Shown here: piece after piece, positions 1-8,451 of the stretch | How the letters are laid out: each line of letters starts with the position of its first letter | Position numbering within the stretch: position 1 is the stretch's first letter | Source of the DNA: Burkholderia sp. OK233 | GTDB taxonomy: Bacteria; Pseudomonadota; Gammaproteobacteria; Burkholderiales; Burkholderiaceae | Direction of reading: 5' to 3' | DNA length: 64,000 nucleotides | Assembly: GCF_900230185.1 (NCBI RefSeq) | Contig: NZ_OCSR01000001.1 | Location: forward strand, 4,960,001 to 5,024,000 | Notes under the pieces: generated by a model | Databases searched by the model: none | The model's input: only the letters and a program-made list of their open reading frames with translations | Told to the model about the DNA's origin: nothing | Translations under genes and position numbers: made by a program

Positions 1-1303
1 CCTGTGCGTCTGCGGCGGCAAACATCCGATTGATGTCGCCGGACGTCACCGGCTTGTTCGGATCGCGCACCGGCGCGGCGCCGCCCATGCCGAGCGCGGG
101 TTCGATGCTCACGTGCTTCGCTTTGGCGCGCAGCGCGCCGACCGTGCAGTTCTCACGGCCGAGGAGCGGGAACGGATCATAGGAGAACTCGCGCATCGCG
201 TTCAGGTGCGTGATCTTGTTGATCACTTCGTCGGACACGTTTTGCGCCTGCGCCTGTTCCCAGAACACGTCGGCGGAATTCGGCCACGTGCAGTCGGAGT
301 GCGGGTAGTCGCATTCCCAGGTGACCTTGTCGAGGTTGATCGAATCGAGATTCTTCAGGCCGAACTGATCTTCGATGAAGCAGGTGATGATGTGCTCGTT
401 GAAGATGTCGCTTGGCATCTTGCCGCCGAAGTTCGACATGGTCCACGCATGGTGGTGGCGGTGCGTGAAATCAGCGCGCTCCAGCAGATACGGAATCCAG
501 CCGATACCGCCTTCCGAGAGCGCCATGCGCAGCGTCGGGTATTTCTTCCACATCGGCCCCCAGATCCAGTCCGCGGCCGAATTCGCGATCGAGATCGGCA
601 TGGAGGTGATCCACGCGTCGATCGGCGATTCGTCAGAAGCGTGGTCGGCTTTCGCGCCGGTGCCGATATGGCAGCAGATCACCACGTTGTTGTCCGCACA
701 GGCCTTATAGACCGGATCCCAGTGATCGTTATGGATCGACGGGTAGCCGTGCAGCGAGGGGTTGTCCGAAAGCGAGAGGGCGTGTACGCCCTGTTTGGCC
801 ATCCGTTCGATTTCGGCTGCGGCGGCTTGCGGATCCCACCATGGCGTGATCATCAACGGCATGAAGCGGCCCGGTGCGGCGTTGCACCAATCATGCAGAT
901 GCCAGTCGTTGTAGGCCTGGATGGCTGCGAGCGACACGCCGCGATCCTCATAGGCCTGAAAGCGCTGCCCCGCGAAGCCGGGGAAAGTCGGGAAGCACAG
1001 CGACCCGAGGACGCCGTTAGCGTTCATGTCGTCGACGCGGGCTTTGATGTCCCAGGTGCCGCGGCGCATATGTTCGTAGCCGAGCGGTTCCATACCGTAC
1101 TCTTCCTTCGGCCGGCCCACGACGGAATTGAGGCCCATGTAGCCGGTGGCTCTTTCTTCGAATTCCCAAACATCGCGGCCACTGCGTTGCACGACTTTCG
1201 GTTCGCGGCCCTTGTATTTGGCGGACATGTGGCGTGCGAAAGCGTTAGGCGGCTCGATCGCGTGATCGTCTACGCTGACGAGAATGAGGTCTTCCAGTTT
1301 CAT
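1..1303 (-). CDS. Amidohydrolase (amidohydrolase_2 family), C-terminus beyond window
   Basis: The frame is open from an ATG at 1303 to the window edge, so about 434 residues are present and the C-terminus is missing. The product has the N-terminal SVDDH metal-binding pattern, a central VICCHIG strand with a candidate metal-ligand His, and a WECDYPHSD segment with the usual late Asp. These fit the TIM-barrel metal-dependent amidohydrolase_2 (ACMSD-like) family, which hydrolyses or decarboxylates ring-derived acids. It is the first gene transcribed leftward from the catabolic region and is likely cytoplasmic. The substrate cannot be read from sequence. A dyad at 1389-1413 lies upstream of its start. 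Confidence 0.82.
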   Translation of the reverse strand, partial: MKLEDLILVSVDDHAIEPPNAFARHMSAKYKGREPKVVQRSGRDVWEFEERATGYMGLNSVVGRPKEEYGMEPLGYEHMRRGTWDIKARVDDMNANGVLGSLCFPTFPGFAGQRFQAYEDRGVSLAAIQAYNDWHLHDWCNAAPGRFMPLMITPWWDPQAAAAEIERMAKQGVHALSLSDNPSLHGYPSIHNDHWDPVYKACADNNVVICCHIGTGAKADHASDESPIDAWITSMPISIANSAADWIWGPMWKKYPTLRMALSEGGIGWIPYLLERADFTHRHHHAWTMSNFGGKMPSDIFNEHIITCFIEDQFGLKNLDSINLDKVTWECDYPHSDCTWPNSADVFWEQAQAQNVSDEVINKITHLNAMREFSYDPFPLLGRENCTVGALRAKAKHVSIEPALGMGGAAPVRDPNKPVTSGDINRMFAAADAQ

Positions 1304-1388
1304 CGGGGGTCCCCGTAGTGAAGGGCTCACCTGCGATTCGGCGAGCCGGGTTTGGAGCGAGTTGGTATTGAGATAGTAGATAACAAGT

Positions 1389-1413
1389 TGAACACAATCA
1401 ACGATAATGTTCA
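1389..1413. promoter_or_regulatory. Inverted repeat upstream of amidohydrolase gene
   Basis: TGAACA and TGTTCA form a 6-bp dyad separated by 13 nt in AT-rich sequence 86 nt upstream of the amidohydrolase start. It could be an operator. It differs from the ATTCT-type palindrome found elsewhere in the regulon. Confidence 0.3.
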
Positions 1414-1558
1414 TTTAAAGGCCGCTGGCACAGCGTTTTTAGGGTTTACAGGGAGAAGGAGGAGGGGGTTTTTGCGAGCGGTGTGCGCTGTCTGCACATT
1501 CGCGGCGCAGAGCTTCGTCAAGTTTGCGTGCGGAAAGTGCCGTCAGAGGCGAAGGCGA

Positions 1559-1600
1559 TGCGAGGGAGGGGACTCGAACCCCTACACCTCGTGCAAATAC
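1559..1600 (-). other. tRNA 3'-end-like fragment (T arm plus acceptor half)
   Basis: Read on the minus strand the sequence gives a 5-bp T stem (AGGGG / CCCCT) around the loop TTCGAGT. A 7-nt acceptor half CCCTCGC and a discriminator A follow, as in Leu-type tRNAs. No 5' half (GCGAGGG) is found in the roughly 100 nt where it should be, and no CCA follows. It is therefore a fragment, possibly an old integration-site remnant. Confidence 0.45.
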
Positions 1601-1742
1601 GGATTGATACTTTGACGGAGAATGCCGATGCGTCAAGCGAACGCCGGCGATGTGGAGGCGTGTCGTCGCGCCGAACGAAATGCAACGCGAAAACGCCAAT
1701 GCTTCGGGCGCACAGCCAGCGCGCCCGAATGAGAAGAAAAAA

Positions 1743-2591
1743 TCAGAACAGGACCGACTCCAACCGGTGAGCCAGATCGCGAACGGCCTCGCCAAGCGCA
1801 TCCACTTGCGCGTCGCCTCGATCACCCCGAATCATGACCGTAGAAACGGTAAACGCGATGTTATCGCTCTTGTCGCAGACAGCAGCGGCAATCGCCATCA
1901 CGCCGGTAGCGAAGTACCCATCGTCACTGGCCCAGCCGCGCCGCCGCGCGCGATTCACCTCGCGCACATAGGTCTCGAGCGAGATGGGCCGCGCCCAGCG
2001 CAACTGTTCAAATTCATCCCGCAACTGCTCGTCGGTGAGCACGAGGCGCGCGGCGAAGAGGCGTCCGCTGGCCCCCATCAGAATGGGCAGCCGCTGTCCG
2101 GCCGGCATATCGATGTGCAAATCCGTCGGACTCGATTCGGAACTCACCAGCACGATCCGGTCAGCGCCGAGCCGGCGCCACAAGGTCACGGTGACGCCGA
2201 ATTCGGCGGCAAGATCCTGCATCAGGGGAGCCGCCAGTTGCAGCCGCTGCCCTTGCGTGACTAGCTGCTCCACCAGCCGGGCTAACCCGAGGCCCGCCGA
2301 ATATGTCTTCGACAGGGCATTGAAATCGACCACGTCCTCAGCAACGAGTGTGCGCAGGATGTTGAAGCAGGTACTCGGATTGATCGACAGATGCCGCGCG
2401 ATGTCAGCGGCTCGCTCCGGCGCACCTGTCAGGGTGAGATAGCGCAGGATACGGATTGCATTCGCAACGGGCTTCACCGTTACCGCGCTCGTTGCGCCAC
2501 GGCTTTTCGGCGCTGGATCAGCAGAGCGGCGCGCCACGCTCGCTCGGGTTCCTGCGGACTCGCTTACAGCAGTGTTCTTCTTTGTCGTCAT
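1743..2591 (-). CDS. IclR family transcriptional regulator
   Basis: This 282-residue protein has a basic, low-complexity N-terminus of about 35 residues. A winged HTH follows (ANAIRILRYL, AADIARHLSINPSTCFNILRTL, roughly residues 42-90), then an IclR effector-binding domain to the C-terminus. IclR proteins bind small aromatic or aliphatic acids and act as repressors or activators. The gene sits between the amidohydrolase and the divergently transcribed ferredoxin operon, with a 16-bp palindrome between the start codons. It is therefore the likely controller of this catabolic region. The start is the ATG at 2591. Confidence 0.88.
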   Translation of the reverse strand: MTTKKNTAVSESAGTRASVARRSADPAPKSRGATSAVTVKPVANAIRILRYLTLTGAPERAADIARHLSINPSTCFNILRTLVAEDVVDFNALSKTYSAGLGLARLVEQLVTQGQRLQLAAPLMQDLAAEFGVTVTLWRRLGADRIVLVSSESSPTDLHIDMPAGQRLPILMGASGRLFAARLVLTDEQLRDEFEQLRWARPISLETYVREVNRARRRGWASDDGYFATGVMAIAAAVCDKSDNIAFTVSTVMIRGDRGDAQVDALGEAVRDLAHRLESVLF

Positions 2592-2947
2592 GGGTGGCGG
2601 TCTCTTGGTTGCCGTCCGGGCACTGGCACGTGCCGTTCATTTTCTATCCTTGCCCGTAAGAAACGCGGCGCCAAAGGGTGTTCACGGTGTTCCGGAATCG
2701 CTCCAGAATCGTTCTACAGGCAGTGATTATATTCTGTAGCCAGAATTGTCCCGGCGCAAAGCCTTTGTTGATAGTGGCTTACCCGATCAAACCGCGCGAC
2801 CGGCGATTCGTTAATCTACGACTCAATACCTCCACAAGCACCCGCCGCCAGGGTCAACCCGGACCATAAAATAAACACATTTTAATAATCTGTGCATATA
2901 ATTTCCAGCCAATGGCCTTGCATGGCCACGCGTCCAAAGGAGGAGAC
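2592..2947. other. Divergent promoter region IclR / ferredoxin operon
   Basis: These 356 nt between divergent genes contain no gene. They hold the palindrome at 2731-2746 and, just upstream of it, further AGAAT/TTCT half-site-like words at about 2695-2715. AT-rich sequence at 2865-2900 is suitable for a promoter of the rightward operon. Confidence 0.55.
2731..2746. promoter_or_regulatory. Candidate IclR operator ATTCTGTAGCCAGAAT
   Basis: This is a perfect 6-bp inverted repeat (ATTCTG / CAGAAT) around TAGC. It lies 140 nt upstream of the IclR start and 201 nt upstream of the ferredoxin start. The same 16-bp frame recurs at 20897-20912 upstream of the DUF1302 operon with 13 of 16 identical positions, supporting a shared regulator. 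The assignment to the adjacent IclR protein is inferred. Confidence 0.5.
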
Positions 2948-3178
2948 ATGAATTCGGAAATCAAGGCATCAGTGGTGCTGCGCGTGAGCGCAGATCGGAG
3001 CCGCTGCTGCGGTTATGGCCTATGCGCGCAACTGTGTCCGCAGGTCTACAAGCTCGACGAGAACGGCCTCGTTTATCTCGAAGCGGAGACGATTCCCGCC
3101 GAACTCGAGGCTGACGCACGCGAAGGCGCGGCCGCCTGCCCCGCTGAGGCGTTAAGCGTCGAAGCGATCGCCGGCTGA
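2948..3178 (+). CDS. Ferredoxin, P450-type small [3Fe-4S]/[4Fe-4S]
   Basis: This is a 76-residue protein. The ATG at 2948 was chosen because AAAGGAGG lies just upstream; a longer reading frame starts further left without a site. The cluster ligands are Cys20 or Cys21, Cys26, Cys30 and Cys64, in the pattern C-x5-C-x3-CP followed by a late CP. This is typical of the short ferredoxins that deliver electrons to bacterial cytochrome P450s. No P450 or ferredoxin reductase is visible in the window, so the partner oxygenase must be encoded elsewhere. It is the first gene of a rightward operon with an SDR, an extradiol dioxygenase and an FAH-family hydrolase. Confidence 0.87.
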   Translation: MNSEIKASVVLRVSADRSRCCGYGLCAQLCPQVYKLDENGLVYLEAETIPAELEADAREGAAACPAEALSVEAIAG

Positions 3179-3199
3179 GCCAACAGGAGAACGCATCAT

Positions 3200-3958
3200 A
3201 TGGGACGGCTCGAAGGAAAGGTCGCGCTGATCAGCGGCACCGGCGGCGGCCAGGGCAGGGCAGCCGCGCTGCGCTTCGCACGCGAAGGCGCCAAGGTGTT
3301 CGGCTGTGATCTGAACGCGGCGGCGCAGCAGGAAACCATCGTACTGCTGCGCGATGAGGGTCTCGACATGGCAGGTGCAGGCAGCGTCGATCTGGGCGAT
3401 CCGCAAGGCGCCCAGGCGTGGATCGAAGACGCGATCGCCACTTATGGACGCATCGACATTCTGTACAACAACGCATCGGCGGCACGCTTCGGTCCGATCT
3501 GCGAGATGTCGGTGGACGACTGGCGTTACACGCTGCGCAATGAACTGGACATCGTGTTCTATCCGACGCGCTTTGCCTGGCGTCATCTCGCCGCGCAAGG
3601 CGGCGTGATTGTCAATATCTCATCGGTGGCGGCGTGGGGGGCCTCGGCGGCGACCGGCATCGGCGCGCATTCGGCAGCGAAGGCCGGCGTGATCGCCCTG
3701 ACGCGGCAACTCGCGGTGGAAGGCGTCAAGCATCGGATTCGCGCCGTGAGTATCAGCCCGGGCGTAGTCGTCACACCCGGCACCAAACCGTTCCTCGATA
3801 ACCCGGCCACGCGTTCCATGCTGCTCGCCGGCATCCCGATGGAACGCGCGGGTGAAGCGGAAGAAATCGTCGCCACGGCCCTGTTCGTCGCATCGGACGA
3901 GGCCTCGTACATCACCGGCACCGACATCGTCGTGGACGGCGGCATGCTCGCGCTGTAA
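3200..3958 (+). CDS. SDR family oxidoreductase with His in place of catalytic Tyr
   Basis: This 252-residue Rossmann protein has a TGxxxGxG-like nucleotide motif (SGTGGGQGR) near residues 12-20, NNAS near residue 90, and catalytic Ser142 and Lys161. The position expected to hold the catalytic Tyr of YxxxK is His157 (AHSAAK). Family members oxidise alcohols or dihydrodiols with NAD(P). In this operon, placed just before an extradiol dioxygenase, a dihydrodiol-dehydrogenase-like or alcohol-dehydrogenase-like role is plausible. The His replacement leaves activity uncertain. The start is supported by AGGAGA upstream of the ATG. Confidence 0.85.
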   Translation: MGRLEGKVALISGTGGGQGRAAALRFAREGAKVFGCDLNAAAQQETIVLLRDEGLDMAGAGSVDLGDPQGAQAWIEDAIATYGRIDILYNNASAARFGPICEMSVDDWRYTLRNELDIVFYPTRFAWRHLAAQGGVIVNISSVAAWGASAATGIGAHSAAKAGVIALTRQLAVEGVKHRIRAVSISPGVVVTPGTKPFLDNPATRSMLLAGIPMERAGEAEEIVATALFVASDEASYITGTDIVVDGGMLAL

Positions 3959-4001
3959 CAGCGCCAGGCATGCCTGACAGATCACCCTATCAGGAGACGT
4001 C

Positions 4002-4952
4002 GTGGATATTATCGGCATCGGCTACCTCGGCTTCGAGACGGCCAACATGGATGAGTGGCGCACCTACGGCCCCGAAGTGCTGGGTTTGCAAATCGGCGCG
4101 TCACCGGAAGCGGATCGCGATTCGCTGTACTTCCGGATGGACGACCGGCGTCACCGCTTTGCGTTTCATCCCGGCAAGGTCGACCGGCTCGCGTATATCG
4201 GTTGGGAAGCGCGCGGCAAGCTGGAATTTCAGGCGGCTGTCGCGCGGCTGCGCGAAGCGGGTGTCGAAGTAATGCAAGGCGACGCGGAACTGCGTGGCGT
4301 GCGCGACGTCGTGCGTTTTCGCGATCCGGTCGGCTATCAGCATGAACTGTTCTACTCGCAGAAATGGATGCCACGCTCGTTCATCCCAGGCCGTCCGCAC
4401 GGTGGTTTCAATGCCGGCGCGCGAGGTCTCGGTCATATCGTGGTGATCACGCCGGAGTTTCCGCCGGAACTCGAACACTTTCTGACCGTGGTGATGGGTT
4501 TTCACTACTACGGCGCGGGAGCGGGCAAGGGCAAGACCGCGTTCTATCGCTCGAAACTGAACACCAGCACGAGCCACGACATTGCGTACGGGCTCGGGCC
4601 AAACAAGATGGGCATCCAGCACATCGGTCTCTTCGTGAACAATCTGCGCGACGTGGGTGAGACCTACGACATCGTCAGGCAGCGCAAGCTACCGATGGTG
4701 ATGACGCTCGGCCAGCACACGCAAGACCCGCACGTGTCGTTCTATCACTTCTCGCCGGGCGGTTTCGCGTTCGAGATCATCACCGAACTCGAGCCCTGGC
4801 ATGGTGACGGTTTCGAGTTGAATCCGGAAAAACTGAGCACGTGGGGCCACGAACTGGTCGGCCCGATTCTTGGTCCCAGTGTGCGCGCGCCGGAAGAAGT
4901 GATGGATGCCGAGGGTCTCGCGATTCTCGCCGCCAAACGTCAGCCGGCCTAG
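4002..4952 (+). CDS. Type I extradiol ring-cleavage dioxygenase (BphC/HsaC-like)
   Basis: This 316-residue two-domain VOC protein starts at GTG 4002 after an AGGAG site. The expected Fe(II) ligands are present: His145 (GLGHIVV), His207 (IQHIGLF) and Glu258 (FAFEII). Conserved second-sphere histidines are also present in TSHD and GQHTQD. The enzyme should cleave a catechol next to the hydroxylated carbons, giving a muconic semialdehyde-type product. It lies 2 nt before an FAH-family gene that could process the ring-fission product. The neighbours do not match known bph or steroid clusters, so the substrate is unassigned. Confidence 0.88.
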   Translation: MDIIGIGYLGFETANMDEWRTYGPEVLGLQIGASPEADRDSLYFRMDDRRHRFAFHPGKVDRLAYIGWEARGKLEFQAAVARLREAGVEVMQGDAELRGVRDVVRFRDPVGYQHELFYSQKWMPRSFIPGRPHGGFNAGARGLGHIVVITPEFPPELEHFLTVVMGFHYYGAGAGKGKTAFYRSKLNTSTSHDIAYGLGPNKMGIQHIGLFVNNLRDVGETYDIVRQRKLPMVMTLGQHTQDPHVSFYHFSPGGFAFEIITELEPWHGDGFELNPEKLSTWGHELVGPILGPSVRAPEEVMDAEGLAILAAKRQPA

Positions 4953-4954
4953 CC

Positions 4955-5839
4955 ATGAAGCTCGCGAGAGTCCGCGACGCGGCGGGCGAGTGTTTCTGGG
5001 CTCAGGTCGATGAAAGCGCGCGCGAGGTGCAGCGCATTCGCGCGCCATTCGAGGTGTGGGCACCGGTGGTCGCGGATCAGGGCGATGCGGCGCTCGATTT
5101 CGATGCGCGCCGTTTGCCGCTCGCCGACTTGCAGTTGTGTCCACCGGTGAATCCCGGGGCGCGCGTGTTCGGTGTCGGTCTGAACTATCTGTCGCATCTG
5201 GTGCGGCTGGGCCGCAAGCAGGCGCCGCCGCATACGCTTGCCTATATCAAGCCGGCATCGGCGCTCGTGCCGCCGGGCGGTGAGATTCAGTATCCCGCCG
5301 TCACGAATCAGCTCGATTACGAAGTCGAACTGGTGGCGGTCGTCGCGCGTGCGTTCGGCGACGAACCGCAGGCGAGCGCCTGTCTGCTCGGCTATACGGT
5401 TGGCAACGACATCAGCGCGCGAGATGCTGGCAAGCAGCTCGGTTCGCTCGATCTGTTCACGCAGAAAGCGCTCGACAGCACCGCGCCGATCGGCCCCTGG
5501 ATCACCACACTCGATGAGTTCGGCGGCCCCGGCCAGCCGTGTGTAACGCTGAGCTTGCGCATCAACGGCGAGGAGCGCCAGCACGATACGACCGACCAGA
5601 TGATTTTTCCGGTCGACGAATTGCTGAACTATGTGGATGCGCGCATCGCGCTACGGCCGGGTGACCTGGTCTTTACCGGCTCGACATGCGGCGTAGGGCT
5701 CGAAGACGGCCGCTTCCTGCAACCAGGAGACGTGATCGAAGCGCAGATCGAGCGCATCGGTGTGCTGCGTAACCGGATCGGCGCGAAGCGGGTACTCTCG
5801 CCGATGCGCGCAATTGGCCGGTTAGGGCGCGGTGAATAG
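4955..5839 (+). CDS. Fumarylacetoacetate hydrolase (FAH) family protein
   Basis: The 294-residue product starts at ATG 4955, two nt after the dioxygenase stop. The C-terminal FAH domain shows the E-x-E metal motif (YEVELVAVV) and the GNDISARD signature, with a late FTGST turn. Family members include FahA, acylpyruvases and the HpcE/MhpD-like hydratases and decarboxylases of meta-cleavage pathways. Here it most likely hydrates or hydrolyses a ring-cleavage product made by the upstream dioxygenase. It is the last gene of the rightward operon and is followed by a strong hairpin. Confidence 0.85.
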   Translation: MKLARVRDAAGECFWAQVDESAREVQRIRAPFEVWAPVVADQGDAALDFDARRLPLADLQLCPPVNPGARVFGVGLNYLSHLVRLGRKQAPPHTLAYIKPASALVPPGGEIQYPAVTNQLDYEVELVAVVARAFGDEPQASACLLGYTVGNDISARDAGKQLGSLDLFTQKALDSTAPIGPWITTLDEFGGPGQPCVTLSLRINGEERQHDTTDQMIFPVDELLNYVDARIALRPGDLVFTGSTCGVGLEDGRFLQPGDVIEAQIERIGVLRNRIGAKRVLSPMRAIGRLGRGE

Positions 5840-5883
5840 GCAAGCGCAATAGGCAAGCGGATCATTACGAGCATCCTGATCAC

Positions 5884-5918
5884 ACGGCGGCTGAGCGCTC
5901 ATGCTTAGCCGCCGTTTT
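5884..5918. terminator. Bidirectional intrinsic terminator
   Basis: ACGGCGGCT pairs with AGCCGCCGT, and the stem extends inward through GAGC/GCTT. A short T run follows on the plus strand. It lies between the convergent FAH-family gene and the MFS gene. Confidence 0.65.
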
Positions 5919-5921
5919 CAT

Positions 5922-7355
5922 TTACCGACGCTGTTGCGCAACGTGCAACGCGGCAAGCGTTCGCGCATAGGGCTTGACGCCAGAGCCAATCAGCCACAAT
6001 CCGAACAGCGCTGCGGGGGCCGCCGTACACGCCACTGCATAGCGCAAAGCGCCGTCGCGATGAAACACGTGGTCGGTGACGAGCGCGACCCCGGTCGGCC
6101 CCAGTCCGATGCCCAGCAATCCCGCAAGCAGCAGATACACAGCGATGGCCTGGCCCCGCATGCGGTTGGGCACGATCGCCTGAATCGCCGCGGGCGCCGC
6201 CGATTGGGCAATGCCGAGGCCGAACACGCTGATGAACAGGAGCGCGAACGCGAGACGGGCGTCCGGCATCAGAGGCCACAGCACGCACGGCAGCGCGAAC
6301 ACCGCTGAGCCGAGCAGCGCGACGCGAAAGCGTGCCGCCGTCACGCCGCGCGCCGTCCACGCATCGCTGAGAAAACCGCACACCAAGGTGCCCCCCGCAC
6401 CTGCAATGGCAATGATCAGGCCGAGTACCGGCCCGGAGCGCATCGGCGGCATACCAAAGTTGCGCTCGAATAGCGCGGGTGCCCAGGCAAGCGCGCCATA
6501 GCCGATGATCGACAGCAAGGCCGGGTAAGTCAGCACACGGGCAAACGTGCCGGCATGCAGGCGCAAATAGCGTATGAAATCGCCGACGGAAGCGTTCTCG
6601 TCCGCATCGATTCCAGCGCTTGCCACCGCCACTTCCTGACGCGCCGGTTCACGCACCGTCACCAGCAACAGCAGGGCAAGCGGCACGGCGGGCAGCGCAG
6701 CCGCGACAAACGCGAGGCGCCATGCCGGCACGCTGCCGATACCCGCAATCGCCAGACCGTGCGGCGGAATCGCGGCCAGCAACCAGCCGCCGAGCAGTAA
6801 CGACGCGCCTGAACCGATCGCAATCGAGACGTAATAGATCGCCATCGCGCGGCCGCGTCGCGCTGGCGCAATGCAATCGGCAATCAACGAATAGGCGGCC
6901 GGCGCGAGCACCGCTTCGCCAATTCCAACTCCGACCCGCGCGAGCAGCAGGTGCGTATAGCTCTGGCCGAACGCGAACAGCGCGGTGGCCGCCCCCCAGA
7001 ACAGCAGCGCGACGAAGATCAGATTGCGGCGGTTGCCGCGATCCACGAGACGGCCGAGCGGCAAACCGGCCAGCGTGTAAAAGATCGCGAACGCGTAGCC
7101 CTGCAACAGACTGAATGCCGTATCCGAGATGTCGAACTCTCTGCGCAAAGGACGTACCAGCAGCGCGGGCAGTTGACGGTCAAGTTGAGACAGCAAAGTG
7201 GCTGCGAATAGCAAGGCGATGACGTACCAGGCGTAACGGGCCGATGGATAGGTGGGTGTTGTGCCTGCTGACGCGGCAGTCGCTGCGGTGGACGTTAAGG
7301 TAGACGATGAGGCGGACGCGCTTTGCTGCGTCTGGGGCGTGATGACGGTGGGCAA
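5922..7355 (-). CDS. MFS transporter
   Basis: This is a 12-segment major facilitator with the loop 2-3 signature (GLPLGRLVDRGNRR) and strong hydrophobic periodicity throughout. No ATG exists at the front. A TTG at 7355 has GGGAG six nt upstream and is preferred over the in-frame TTG at 7382, giving about 477 residues with a Ser/Thr/Ala-rich cytoplasmic head. It faces the dioxygenase operon and lies among catabolic genes, so uptake of the aromatic substrate or export of an intermediate is likely. The family is broad and the substrate unknown. Confidence 0.82.
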   Translation of the reverse strand: MPTVITPQTQQSASASSSTLTSTAATAASAGTTPTYPSARYAWYVIALLFAATLLSQLDRQLPALLVRPLRREFDISDTAFSLLQGYAFAIFYTLAGLPLGRLVDRGNRRNLIFVALLFWGAATALFAFGQSYTHLLLARVGVGIGEAVLAPAAYSLIADCIAPARRGRAMAIYYVSIAIGSGASLLLGGWLLAAIPPHGLAIAGIGSVPAWRLAFVAAALPAVPLALLLLVTVREPARQEVAVASAGIDADENASVGDFIRYLRLHAGTFARVLTYPALLSIIGYGALAWAPALFERNFGMPPMRSGPVLGLIIAIAGAGGTLVCGFLSDAWTARGVTAARFRVALLGSAVFALPCVLWPLMPDARLAFALLFISVFGLGIAQSAAPAAIQAIVPNRMRGQAIAVYLLLAGLLGIGLGPTGVALVTDHVFHRDGALRYAVACTAAPAALFGLWLIGSGVKPYARTLAALHVAQQRR

Positions 7356-7473
7356 AGCAGGACTCCCGAGGCAGATGGACAACCGCCCGCGCGAGGCGGG
7401 CGATGTCGTTCGTCATGGCATACAGCGTGCTGAAAGAGGGGCGCTGCCGCAGCGTGATGGCGTTCCCGCCCGC

Positions 7474-8328
7474 TTACTGCTCGAGCGCAGCCTCGCCGCG
7501 CGCCTTCACTGCTTCGTAGAAATCGCGTTTGAGCGTCGGGTAGTAGGCGATCTGGCCGCCCATGCCGCCGGCGATATCGATCGATGCCGCGCTGATGAAA
7601 CTCGCGTAGTCGCTCGACAGGAACAGCGCCATGCCCGCAACGTCTTCAGGTTTGCCGAAGCGACCGATCGGCACGACCTTCAGCACCATTTTGTCGAACT
7701 CCTCACGCGTGCAGCCGGCCGGCATCTCGCGATAGTGGCGGTCCCACTGGCCCGTGTCGATCCAGCCCATGTTCAGGGTGTTGACGAGGATGTTGTCTTT
7801 CGCGAGCGACATGCCGAGCGATTTCGACATCGCCACGCAGGCCGCGCGATTGACGACCGACGGAATGCCGTCCGGCGTCGGCACGACGCCCGCAAGCGCG
7901 TTGATCTCGATGATGCGGCCCCAGCGTTGCTTGCGCATATGCGGCACCGCCGCCTGCACGAAGCGGAAATGCCCCATTTGCAGGATGTTGGCGTGCTCGA
8001 GGATCTGTTCAGGTGTCAGTGTTTCGAGGTTGCCGCCACGGCCCTGGCCGGCATTGTTGATCAGCACGTCCACGCCGCCCCAGCTTAGCGCCACGTGTTC
8101 GACGAACTGTTTGACGCCCTCGGTATCGGTCACGTCGACCGAGTGCGCGATCACGGCGGACGCACCGCGTACTTTCAGGTCTTCCGCAACGGCTTCAAGA
8201 TCGGCGCTGGTGCGCGCACAAATGGCGACGCGCGCGCCTTCGGCTGCAAAGGCCCGCGCGATTGCGCGGCCGATACCGCGTGACGCGCCGGTGACGATCA
8301 CGCGCTTGCTGCTCAGGTCGATCTGCAT
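7474..8328 (-). CDS. SDR-fold protein lacking the Ser-Tyr-Lys triad
   Basis: The 284-residue product has a normal cofactor-binding half (GASRGIG at 14-20, NNAG at 91-94, Asn114). The catalytic positions align to Ala144, Ser157 and Arg161 (SVVNR where YxxxK is expected). The ATG at 8328 follows AGGAGA and replaces the longer frame start at 8355. Loss of all three residues argues for a non-canonical dehydrogenase, a different reaction, or a binding-only role. The gene is transcribed leftward together with the MFS gene downstream. Confidence 0.82.
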   Translation of the reverse strand: MQIDLSSKRVIVTGASRGIGRAIARAFAAEGARVAICARTSADLEAVAEDLKVRGASAVIAHSVDVTDTEGVKQFVEHVALSWGGVDVLINNAGQGRGGNLETLTPEQILEHANILQMGHFRFVQAAVPHMRKQRWGRIIEINALAGVVPTPDGIPSVVNRAACVAMSKSLGMSLAKDNILVNTLNMGWIDTGQWDRHYREMPAGCTREEFDKMVLKVVPIGRFGKPEDVAGMALFLSSDYASFISAASIDIAGGMGGQIAYYPTLKRDFYEAVKARGEAALEQ

Positions 8329-8451
8329 ATGTCTCCTCATGTCGGGGCCCAGCAATGGATCGCCCGCCGGGTGGTATCTGGTTTTTATAATTTAAACATA
8401 ATATCTATAAATGTACAGATAAACCGTAGCAAAGTTCTTCGCGTATGCGTG

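Larger units (their letters stand above)
1304..1742. other. Intergenic region between amidohydrolase and IclR genes
   Basis: No convincing gene is visible here. The stretch holds the amidohydrolase promoter region, the inverted repeat at 1389-1413 and a tRNA 3'-end-like sequence near 1559-1600. Reading frames through it give low-complexity or T-arm-derived peptides and were not called. Confidence 0.5.

Noticed and set aside
1304..1742. Protein-coding genes in the short frames at 1352-1615 and 1439-1825
   Set aside because: The predicted peptides are derived from the tRNA-like T arm or from the antisense of the IclR gene and lack initiation signals.
4002..5839. Assignment of the dioxygenase and FAH genes to a biphenyl (bph) or steroid (hsa) operon
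   Set aside because: Neither ring-hydroxylating oxygenase subunits nor the other marker genes of those operons are present.
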